DNA of 64,000 nucleotides from Datisca glomerata (lineage: Eukaryota; Streptophyta; Magnoliopsida; Cucurbitales; Datiscaceae), in assembly GCA_003255025.1 (NCBI GenBank), contig QANY01012059.1:1178001-1242000 (forward strand), in the 5' to 3' direction. A model generated the notes under the pieces. It was given only the letters and a program-made list of their open reading frames with translations, was not told where the DNA came from and did no database searches. Numbering within the stretch: position 1 is the stretch's first letter; every line of letters starts with the position of its first letter. Made by a program: the position numbers and the translations under genes. Of this stretch, positions 46,906 to 56,457 are shown piece after piece.

Positions 46906-47559
46906 TGGTAGCGGGTATTTTTTACCTGTTCATTGGCCACCATTACACTCAACATAAGTTTATTTGTTGAGGTGTAATGATTAGTCATTTCTTATTCCAA
47001 TGTTACGTCTGCTAATTTCTATCCTCACGTGCTTCTTGAAAACATGTGACGTGATTTTTCCAAACAATTTTTTGGTTGTTCGCTGTCAGTGATGATTACT
47101 TTCCATTCATTTTCTGTAATGTATTTCCGATCTTTTTACTACGGGCTTCTTGACAGAGTTTTCCCATTTTCTTCAATACGAGCTCATCGGTAAAGTTTCT
47201 CCCATTTTCCATTCCCCTTTGTATTTCTGCTTCGATAAATGAGAATCATTTGTTTGCACAATTTTCCTTCTATTAAACTCTCTTTTTTGTATTTCATTCT
47301 TTCCTCAAAGTCTCTAGAAAAATTTTGGAGATCCAAATCTGTTCGCATACCAATTTCAAGCTATCAACGAAATCCGTGCAAAGATACTTCAAAAAAATTT
47401 GCCTCCCAAACCTCTTAGGAATAGCTGTTTTCTTTTGTGAAATTTGTTCCAGAGGATAAGACTTTAATTTTTTTATGATATACATGCTTCCGCAAGAACT
47501 TAGGTTCAAATAAATAACCATGGCCCCATCTTTATTCTAAGAGAAAGAATTTACGAATT

Positions 47560-48225
47560 TTCATTTTCTTTTGAGATGAGAACTTATGTTCAAATAAAAA
47601 ACCATGACCCTGTTTTGGTCTTTAGTTTTAGGATCGTTTGCTGAGTTATTTTCAAGAAACAAGGATATTTCTGTTTTGAAGTTTTTGGTTTCCTTCTGAA
47701 AACTATGTCCGTAGACATTCCCAAAGACTTAGGCTCCTGCTATGGAACCATGGCCCCATTTTGGTTTCCTTCCGAGAATAATGTCCGTAGACTTTCCCAA
47801 GGACTTAGGCTCTTGTTGTGGAAACATGGCCCCGTTTTGATTTTTTTCTGAGAACGATGTTCGTAGACACTCCCAAGGACTTAGGCTCATGTGGTACCAT
47901 GGCCCCGTCTTGATTTCCTTCTGAGAACGATGTCCGTAGACACTTCTAAGAACTTAGGCTCATGTGGAACCATGGCCCTGTTTTGATTTCCTTCTAAGAG
48001 TAGGACTTACGAACTTCCCCTTCCAAGAACTTACGCCCCTAGTTCCTTCTGAAAGTAGGATCTACGAATTACCCCTCCCAATGACTTACACCCCTAATTC
48101 CTTCTAAGAGTAGGACTTACGAATTGCTCCTCCCAAGGACTTACGCCCCTAGTTCTTTTTGAGAGTAGGATTTACGAATTGCCCCTCCCAAGGACTTACA
48201 CCCCTAGTTCCATTGTCAAAGAATA
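47560..48225. repeat. Two internal tandem-repeat families (about 65-75 bp and about 55-60 bp)
   Basis: Family A (about 47580-47990) has the unit 'gattt.cttctgagaacgatgtccgtagacact.ccaaggacttaggctcatg.ggaaccatggccc', four or five copies. Family B (about 47990-48225) has the unit 'ttcct.ctgagagtagga.ttacgaattgcccctcccaaggacttacgcccctag', four copies. The families share 'ccaaggactta' and may derive from one ancestor. Confidence 0.85.
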
Positions 48226-48239
48226 AAGAGCATTGACAG

Positions 48240-48960
48240 CCTATACATTATCAGGTCATAAGTTTTATTTGAGAGCTCTAAATCATATTCTGTGAGATTC
48301 TTCTAAAAAGTTAATTTTCATATGCTTCCGATGATATACAATCCTCCATGTAATTAGCATTCAATTGACACTGCATAATTTTCAAATTTGTCTGTTATGC
48401 ATAATCTGTCTTCCTGAACAACCTTCAGGAGCAATACGTATAATAGTTACCGTTACTTTTGATTGAAAAATTCCAAATTGAATTCCGTAAAATTCTTCAA
48501 TAAGTAGACTTTTGTATCTTCTTGATGATATAAGATCTGCCATGTGTTTGGCTTCTAATAAATATAGTTTAATTTTTGAAGTTGATCATTCCGCATAATC
48601 TGCTTTCTTGTACAACTTTTCTAAGCAATACGTTCAATAATTACCGTAGCATTGATTGGAAACTCCAAATTTAATTTCATAAAATTCTTTAATAAGTAGA
48701 CTTCTGTATATTCCTAATGATATAAGATTCACCGTATAGTTGGCTTCCAACAAATATATTTTAATTTTCACAGTTGATCATTTCGCATAATATGCTTTCT
48801 TGAACAACTTTTCTGAGCAATACGTTCAATAATTACCGTAACTTTTTCTCTAGAGATCCGAATAGAGTTCTACAAAATTCTTCAATAAGTAGACATTTAC
48901 ATCTTTCTAACCACATATAATATGATATGTAAGTTTATTTAATACAGTTCAAAATTTAAA
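48240..48960. repeat. Internal tandem repeat, unit about 180 bp
   Basis: Roughly four copies with 'cataatctgctttcttgaac', 'caatacgttcaataattacc' and 'aattcttcaataagtagac' recurring near 48405/48480, 48595/48690 and 48790/48880. Confidence 0.8.
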
Positions 48961-49059
48961 TTTGAAAGTGATGAGTAAGTTTACATTCATGTATGAAAAC
49001 CACCATAAAATTCTCCATCATCATGATAATTCAGTCTGCCATCAAGATAATTCCGTCCC

Positions 49060-49210
49060 CGCTGTCAAGATTTTTCCAATTCTCAAGACTTTCCCGTTCT
49101 CAATACTTTTCTCATTTTCAAGACTTTCCCGTTCTCGAGTCTTTTACCGTTCTCAAGACTTTCTCGTTCTCAAGCCTTTTCTTGTTCTTAGGAAATTTAC
49201 CATTCTCAAA
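49060..49210. repeat. Internal minisatellite, unit about 18 bp
   Basis: 'ttctcaagactttcccg' recurs about eight times with drift. Confidence 0.85.
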
Positions 49211-49398
49211 TCATTTAAACTCTAAGCGTTTTCTGTTTCGTTTCTAGTTTTATACTTGTTATCATTCCCATCTCTGCTTCCAACCCTTTTCCATTTCCGT
49301 TTTCGCTTTCATGGTTGAGGGGGCGTTTGATTTGGTTTTTGGCATTTTGGGAGGGATTTCTCAAGTTTTTCTCTCAACTCTCAATGAAAGCACCAAAA

Positions 49399-50670
49399 TG
49401 TAAATGATTTTTTCGATATGGGGAACCCTTTATGAACGAATAATTAAGATAATAATTTGAAAAAAGAGTGAGAGAATGAAGATGAGATTATTTAAGTGGA
49501 AAGCCCCTAAAGGGAAGAAAAACCAGGAGGAGACTATTGATATTCACTTGTGTAAAGAATTTTTTTGGTATGATGAACCCTTTACAAACGAATAATAAAG
49601 ATAATAATTTAGAGAAAGAGTGAGAGAATGAAGACGAGATGATTTACGTGGAAAAACCTTAAAAGGAAGAAAAACCACGAGAAAACTATTGATATTCACT
49701 TATGTAAAGGATTTTGCATAGTTGATAATGAGAGAAGATGGAAGAGGTAATACACTTAGTACAAGTTTCCTTAGGTTGCCTCTTTTTTTTTCTTTTTACA
49801 TAAGCCTGTACTTATAGGCCTTACAATAATAATAATAATAATAACGATAAAGGAGGATGATCACACACCCCTATGTTTTCAACTGATGGGATCTACTTCA
49901 AGTCTGGGCTCTTATGCTCAGCTTATCCACTATATTGTCTTATAATTGCTAGATTAAATAGACCGTCTGATCCATTCCTTTCCCTTTCTCATTTCTTATC
50001 TGTCTGGCTCAGCCACCAATCAATCAACCACTTGGTGATTTCTTAGGGTTCTGAGCCAATCAGTCACAGCCACTTGGTGTCCCACCAATTTGTCTTATCC
50101 GGGTACTCTAGAAGAGACGGTTCCCCTTTCTTGAAGTGATAGTCCCCCCGTTCTGGAAGCGACAGTTCCCCATTCTATAAGCGATAGTTCCCCGTTCTGG
50201 AAGCGAGAGTTCTCCATTCTCAAAGTGACAATTCCCCATTCTAGAAGCAACGATTCCCCATTTTAGAAGCGACGGTCCCCGTTCTGGAAGTGAGGATCCC
50301 CGTTCTGGAAGTGACGGTTCCCCGTGCTGAAGCGACAGTTCTCCGTTCTAGAAGCAACGATTCCCCCGTTCTAGAAGTAATGGTCCCCCGTTCTAGAAGC
50401 GGCAATTCCCCGTTCTTGAAGCAACTGTTCCCGTTCTGGAAGTGATGGTCCTCACGTTCTAGAAGCAACGATTCCCCGTTCTGGAAGTGATGGTCCTCCT
50501 ATTTTGGAAGCGACACTTCCCCGTTCTAGAAGCGACAGTTCCCCATTCTGAAAGTGATGGTCCCCCATTCTTGAAGCGATGATTCCCGTTCTTAAAGTAA
50601 TGGTTCCCCGTTTCTAGAAGCGACTGTTCCCTTTTGTCCACTTGGCAGCAGGTATTTTTTTACCTGTTCA
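49399..50670 (-). repeat. Right LTR of the non-coding element
   Basis: Same order as the left copy: two roughly 155-bp units (49399 and 49551), the 'cttataggccttacaataat' segment near 49813, 'tgtctggctcagcc' near 50010, then the 22-bp minisatellite and the shared end 'acctgttca'. Confidence 0.75.
50110..50640. repeat. 22-bp minisatellite in right LTR
   Basis: About 23 copies of the same unit as 46445-46905. On the minus strand it translates into artefactual proteins rich in 'FQNG/FKNG', which are not real genes. Confidence 0.9.
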
Positions 50671-50794
50671 CGAAGGACATGAGAAAACCACATTGTTCCA
50701 TTTTAATAAAGAGAAAAACTCATCCCAAGTGCATCTACACAACACCGGTAGAGATATAAAGTTCTATCTTTCCATATTCATATATTTATCTTTA

Positions 50795-51404
50795 TCTTTA
50801 CTATATTAAAAGAGGTTTAAAAGAGAGAAACTTTTGATTTCGCATTCTACCATTTATAACCTCCTAAAACATGGTACAATTTACGTATTTCACTTTTTCT
50901 TATTTGATTTATGTAATGAAATTATATTTTTAATTTAATAACAAATTGTTTTTAAATTGTTAGTAAAACTAAATAGTTTTATAGTATTATGAAGTTAGAA
51001 ATGAATCTCCGTGAAGATAAAATTTGAGATCTTTTGTGCAACGAATTTTTCTTTTTAAATCAATAATAATTGTTTTGTTAGAAATTTAAAAATTAAACAT
51101 GTTGTAATAATTATGATATCGAGAATATGAAAATTATATAAATGATTTAGAGAAAGACATTATATATTAATTTATAAATTATTATGAGTTATTTTTTTAA
51201 GAATATGATAAATTTATGGAATAAAATTATTTTCTATACAATTCAAAGAGTAATATTATATAATGCAATTTAAAGATCATAAACAATCTAGTGCATTCAA
51301 AGATTACAACAAATTTTAAAGATAGTTGATATTAATTTTAAATCATGGTTTACTTCGAATTAGATTAACAAGTCCGAAGCATAAGCATGTATTTTTTAAA
51401 CTAG
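50795..51404 (+). mobile_element. Helitron-like non-autonomous element
   Basis: The 5' end TCTTTACTATATTAAAAG matches the usual plant Helitron start (TCTMTACTATATTAAA). The 3' end is CTAG at 51401-51404. It is flanked by A (50794) on the left and T (51405) on the right, the required A/T insertion. Just before CTAG, 'gcataagcatg' could be the decayed terminal hairpin, weaker than typical. The 610-bp interior is AT-rich and non-coding, so it would depend on a RepHel protein from elsewhere. Confidence 0.6.
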
Positions 51405-51576
51405 TTGAAAATAGAACACCTAAATCATCTGTGTAGATGAGTATGAACACAAACAACTAAACAAGGTATCAACAACAAATCTTTATAAAAAAACCTACAA
51501 GGACTAGTTATGTTAAAAAACAACCCACTTCAACAAGACATTCAATAACGTCAGAGTTCGGTACCATATCAGATAA

Positions 51577-51714
51577 TCAGCCTTCGTAATCCCTCTGAGC
51601 AAACTTATCCTCTGGATAGTAGACAGCCACAACTTGATTCCCACCGAATTTCCTTCCATTCAGCCCCATCCGGGCTTTGGTAGCTCCATCAATGTCGGCA
51701 TACTCCAAGAACAC
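51577..51714 (-). pseudogene. U2AF65: Orphan last exon of a U2AF65-like splicing factor
   Basis: The minus strand reads, after a TTTAG acceptor at 51715-51719, 46 codons: VFLEYADIDGATKARMGLNG, RKFGGNQVVAVYYPEDKF, then AQRDYEG and TGA. This is the C-terminal end of the third RRM (UHM) of plant U2AF large subunit, which recognises the polypyrimidine tract at 3' splice sites. The exon itself is undamaged, with a natural stop. Upstream (to the right) only about 150 bp of intron-like sequence remains before a copia element. I find no further U2AF exons in the window to 64000. It is either the tail of a gene split by a very long insertion-filled intron running past the window, or a gene fragment. 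Confidence 0.8.
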
Positions 51715-51934
51715 CTAAACAGATTCAGAGATTTCTTACTTAAATTCATGGTCCAAAAATAATTTTGTAGACTATTTTTACGAGGCTTCCCTCCATTTCT
51801 TGTGAATAACATATGCAACAGACAATCTTTGATTAAAGAACAAATAAATACTATGAAAAAAATTAAGAGCAAAAAGAGACACGATTAGTTTAAAGGAAAA
51901 GATAAAAATAACCCTAAACTAACAAACAAACTTA

Positions 51935-54900
51935 ATCACTTATCATGGGCTTGAGGATAAGTTTGTCCCTCAAGAAACAAAAATGAGGTGTGTTCAAAGG
52001 CTTTGTAAATAAATCAGCCAGTTGGAGTTGAGAGGGTACATGTTTGACCACTAAATCTTTCTTCACAACTCTTTCTTGCACAAATTGGAAGTCGATCTCT
52101 ACATGCTTTGTTCGTACATGTAGAATAGGATTAAAAGCAATTGATATCGCTGATGTGTTGTCACAATATAAGGTTGAGGCCTGAGTTTGGAAATGCCATA
52201 GTCAATTGTGCCTAAAACATATCTCAGTATCCTTTTAACAGCAGAAAAGTGACCAGTGGTGGGTGAATGCATAAATTGAGAAACTCTATTCACATCAAAG
52301 CTTATATCGGGTCTAGTAAAGGTTAAATATTGTAAGGAGCCAACAACACTTCTTTATAGATTGATATCAGAGAGAAGAGACCCAGTGTGACTATACAAAG
52401 GTGACTTTGTGGAGCAATAGGAAGAACATGGTTTGGCTTGGAGCATTCCAGCCTTGGGCAGCAAGTTTGTAGCATATTTTCTTTGGTTAACAAAGATTCC
52501 AGCATCACTATTAGTTATTTACAGACCAAGGAAATACTTAAGTTCGCCCAAATCAGTCATATCAAACTCATGTTGTAGATTATGCACAAATCTATCAATT
52601 TGAGCAGAATTGGTTCCACTTATAATAATGTCATCTACATAAAGGAGAATATAAGTCAAAGAATCAATAGTGGCATGTATAAACAAGGAGCTATCAACTT
52701 GGGAGCTCTTGAAGCATAAAGATAGAACATAGGAGGTGAATTTCTCAAACCAATTTCTGGGAGCTTGCTTCAAGCCATACAAAGATTTCTGTAGTTTGCA
52801 ACCAACGTTAGGATGGATTTTATCAATGAAACCAGGGGTTAAGACTTGTAAACCTCTTCACTAAGATTGCCATGTAAAAAAGTATTTTTAACATCTAATT
52901 GTCTTAACTTCCAGCAGCCAAAAAGAGCAAAATAAGAATGATAGGTTTCTTGACTAATGGATTGAATGTCTCACTATAGTCTACTCCCTCTTGTTGATGA
53001 TACCCCTTTGCAACTAACCTAGATTTATATCTAAAAATAGTCCCATTAGGATTGTATTTGATTATATACACCCATTTACATCCCACTAGATTCTCATTAG
53101 GTGGTAAAGGCATAAGACTCCAAGTTTGTTGTGATGTAAGGGCCTGAAATTCAGAATTCATAGTATCTTTCCATTCTAAAATTTTGACAGCAATGAAGAA
53201 AGAGCTAGGTTCAGTATGGGAAGAGGGAATCATAGAACCAGAAGCTTAGTATGGGAAGAGGGAATCATAGAACCAGAAGCAAGATAGACCTTTTTCTTAG
53301 AGATTCCTTATTTTGATCTTGTTTTCATATGGTGGATATTGGTGGGGGGGTTGGGTTCCTGTGTAAACTTGTGAAGTGTGTGACTGAGCATCGGTATCAA
53401 TAGGTAACTCAACAGAAAGAGAGGGGGAAATACCAAGATGAAGAGAATCATAAAAATAATTGTTATTAGGAGGAATCATATCTAATTTAGTATGCTTAAC
53501 AGTAGACATATCAGAAACAGAACTATTATTTTATAGCAGCATGCATACTTGTGCACTCATTTGTGTCAGTGAAAATAGTAGGTGAAGAAATAGATATCAA
53601 ATGGTCAGCGTGAGTAGTTGAAGTATGAGAAGGAAGAGAGTTGAGTACCTGAGTATCGTTACTGGAAACATGACGTAATAAAGGTAGAAGATTTTCATAC
53701 CTAGCGGAGGTGCCTCTTGATGTGTTGTATGAGTGGGGATTCTAGAAGTGTTAGATAGAGAAAAGGGAAAACAATATTCATTAAAAAAAGAACATGTCTA
53801 GTAGTATAACATATCTTAGTAGAGGGATTATAACAGAGAACACCTTTTTTATCTAAAGCATAACCAATGATAATACATTGAACAGATTTTGGTGACAATT
53901 TGTTATGCATGCAAGGTTTAAGGTTGGGGTGACAAGCACATCCAAAAACCTTAAGGTGATAATAATCAGGTAATTGATGGAATAGAAGCTCATAAGGAGA
54001 ATCATTATTAAGAGAAGCACTAGGCATGCGATTAATAAGATAAACAGCAATAGTGAATGCATAATTCCAAAAGGAAGATGGCAGGGAAGCATGATGCATC
54101 ATAGTCAATCCAGTTTCTACAAGATGCTTGTGTTTTCTCTCAGCAACTCCATTTTGTTGAGAGGTATAAGGACGAGACTTTTGATGGACTATGCCACTAG
54201 TACTTATAAAAATTTGGAAGGAGGAACTAGTGTACTCACCTCGTCCATTTGACCTAAAGGTCTTGATCCGTGTTGAGAATACGTGCTCAACCATGTTTCT
54301 AAATTTCACTAACACTGTTAAAACATCAGATTTATGCAGGAGAGGATATAGCTAAGTGTAACGAGCTGTATCATCTACAAATGTAATTTAATACTTGTGG
54401 CCTAACAGAGATGTTATGGGAGAAGGTCCCCACACATCACTATGAACTAAGGACAAGGGAGAATTAGAGACAGATGCAGAATTAGAGAAAGGTAGCTTTG
54501 TCATTTTATTTGATATGCAACTAATAGACACACAATAATCTAGTTTGAAATCAATACAAGGTATATTTATAGAATGTAAAATATGTTTCACAACAGGATA
54601 TACAGGATGGCCAAGTATTGTGCCAAATAGATGGAAAATATTTTATGCCAATGCAAGCAATATGTTTGGGAAAAGTGATGGGGATGGGATAAAGGCCATT
54701 AACACTAGGCCCTTATTAAGAATTTCCCCTGTTGCCTTGTCCTGAATGAAAAAATAAGGAGCATCAAATATAAAAACACAGTTTTTGTCTACACAAAACT
54801 GATGTATAGACAATAAATTAGAAGCTAACTGAGGAACACATAATACTTGAGATAAGGAAAAAGGTTTAAGATTGGTTTTGAGGATACTTGGACCTGTATG

Positions 54901-55149
54901 GGAAATGGCTAGAGACTGTCCATTTCCAATAGAGACATGCTCATCTCTAGTGTATTTTGCAAGGTTAAAGATGTTGTGCAGCTCTGGAGTGAGATGTGTA
55001 TTGAATCCAGTATCACTGAGCCAGACCTGATGATCTGCAACTTGTGAGGTTTGAGTGCTGGCATTCATTACAGAGAGATTAAATGATGGTCCTCTTCCTT
55101 GATATGAGAAGTTTAGTCTGTGAAAGTAGTTTATGGTTGAATGCCCCAT
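51935..55149 (-). pseudogene. Copia pol remnant (third element)
   Basis: The protease frame (55149 to 54643) has WLSDTGFNTHLTP, with the DTG triad intact. Integrase: 'SLVHSDVWGPSP' near 54430-54465 retains the first Asp. In the 204-codon frame 54315-53701 the second position is FRSNGRGEY (Asn for Asp), and 'QQNGVAERKHK' keeps the Glu. RT is in two open pieces (53233-52904 with 'KWVYIIKYNPNGTI' and 'RLVAKGYHQQEGVDY'; 52782-52519 with 'MYGLKQAPRNWFEKF' and an intact YVDD box in 'LLYVDDIIISG'). RNase H parts lie at 52508-51960, ending 'LADLFTKPL'. About six breaks; it is the least decayed copia pol in the window. Confidence 0.85.
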
Positions 55150-55159
55150 CTTTGAGTAA

Positions 55160-56230
55160 ATTTGACATTGTATGTAAGTTCCTTATGACCTGCTATGACT
55201 GTCTTTAGGTAAAAAGACTGAGTTGTTCTTGTTCAGTGTTGGTGTTTGACCTGGAGGAGAACCCAAAACTGAGGGTAAAGAAGAATGTCCCCGGCTTTGA
55301 GTTTTACCCCCTCTACCTTGATTGAATCTTCTTGAGTTGTTTTTGTTTCCTCTTAAGCCATGAAAACCTCATCCTATGTTTGTTCTACGATTCGAGAAGC
55401 AGGCAAGAATAGCTATGTTTGAAAGATTGCATCTTGACTCTTGTGTTGAGACTCGAGAAATTGCTCTTCCGATTTTAAAAGAACGTGAAGTTCTTCAATG
55501 GAAAGAGGTCCTACCCTAGTTTTGATGGAAGTACGAATTGTATTGTAGTCAGCAGGCAGACCATTGATGGTAAAAGAACAAGTCCTTATCTTCAACATTG
55601 ACAGAGACCGCCGAGGGCTTGTCCTTTATGCGTTGCATAGGAATCAATACTTTTAGTAGGATTCTTAGAGACAGACTGAAGATCTGACTTTAGTTACAAA
55701 ATGTTTGTACGAGAGATTGAGGAGAATAACCGTTCAATGGAGTTTCAGACTTCTTTTGAAGTACGGCATCCAACTACGTATGACAGTGCCATGGGAGACG
55801 AAGTTGCATTGATTAGGGTTCCCAATGCTTGATCCTGACCCATCTATTTCTCATATTTTGGGTCAATGATTTCTGTATCACCATCGATCTTGAGAGTTCT
55901 TGGTGGACATTTGATCGTTCCATTTATGAACCCAAAAACGGTGTGAGCCTTCAAGATGGCAGAGATTTGGTATTTCTATAACACAAAATTAGTGGAATCT
56001 ATACGAATTGATATGAGATTACATATATTAGAGAGAAGAAAGATAGGAGAATAAGAAGGTGACTCGATGCTATTGAAAGAGGTAGAAACATGGATGCTTT
56101 CTTGAGACGAGGAAGAGGAGGGAATGGTGGAAGTGGGAAGGTTACTCATTTGGGTATTTGTTTGAGAAGCTGTTTGCATGTCAGTGTTTTCTTGATCTTG
56201 AGTAAAAGGGTTTTCTACACGGTTTTCCAT
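55160..56230 (-). pseudogene. Copia gag remnant (third element)
   Basis: The ATG at 56230 starts MENRVENPFTQDQENTD, a Ser/Thr/Gln-rich leader of about 60 codons, then 'SPIFLLSNICNLISIRID'. The UBN2 capsid region follows with breaks: 'VGCRTSKEVWNSIERLFSS' near 55740-55800, and the 'INGLPADYNTIRTSIKTR' and 'SIEELHVLLKSEEQFLESQ' segments of the open frame at 55413-55598. A Gly/Arg-rich tail ends near 55160. Stops at 55975 and elsewhere disable it. Confidence 0.75.
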
Positions 56231-56254
56231 GGATCTTGACGTTTGTCTTTCACA

Positions 56255-56266
56255 GCTCTGATACCA
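56255..56266 (-). other. Primer-binding site (tRNA-Met)
   Basis: The minus strand reads TGGTATCAGAGC, an exact match to the canonical initiator-tRNA-Met site, directly adjoining the LTR. Confidence 0.95.
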
Positions 56267-56457
56267 TGAAGAAAAATAGAATACAGAAAAAGAGAGGAAG
56301 AAGAAGAAGTGTAGAAAGCAGAGAGAAGAGAGAAAATGAATAATACATCGAAAACCTTCATTGACTTCCAAAGTGTTAAGAGAAGAAGATATACAAAAGA
56401 GAAACAGTTAGTTTAAGGGAAAAGACAAAAAAATAAACTTAATCATTTATCTTTACA
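56267..56457 (-). repeat. Copia 5' LTR (short, 191 bp)
   Basis: Minus strand TGTAAAGATAAATGATTAAG...TTTTCTTCA, immediately followed by the primer site. The U5 side is strongly pyrimidine-rich (CTTCTTCTTCTTCC). Confidence 0.75.

Larger units (their letters stand above)
45726..46932 (-). repeat. Left LTR of the non-coding element
   Basis: It begins with two diverged copies of a roughly 160-bp unit (45726 and 45889; 'tgtaaa.gat.tttt.ggtat...gaaccctttac...gatttacg.gaaaa'). Next are the 'cttataggccttacaataat' segment and a 22-bp minisatellite. It contains the assembly gap. Confidence 0.75.
45726..50670 (-). mobile_element. Non-coding LTR element (LARD-like) built from tandem repeats
   Basis: Two long direct repeats, 45726-46932 and 49399-50670, start TGTAAA and end ..ACCTGTTCA (TGAACAGG...TTTACA on the minus strand), so they behave as LTRs. 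The right LTR is followed inward by a TTGGTGCTTTCATTG motif where a primer site should be. A 'cctataagta' segment in each LTR would be the TATA region for minus-strand transcription. The 2.5-kb interior encodes nothing and consists largely of four tandem-repeat families. No confident 5-bp duplication was found (AAAAG left, CGAAG right). It is a non-autonomous element that would need proteins supplied in trans. The LTR interpretation is inference from structure. Confidence 0.7.
51865..56457 (-). mobile_element. Ty1/copia element (third copy), minus strand
   Basis: The 5' LTR (56267-56457), a perfect tRNA-Met primer site (56255-56266), gag, protease, integrase, RT and RNase H run leftward to the stop at about 51935. 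The LTR start 'tga.aagtgattaag' recurs at 51945 and matches the 5' LTR for about 75 bp, then similarity fades near 51865, so the 3' LTR appears truncated or very diverged. It sits beside the U2AF65-like exon, within what looks like that gene's last intron. Confidence 0.85.
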
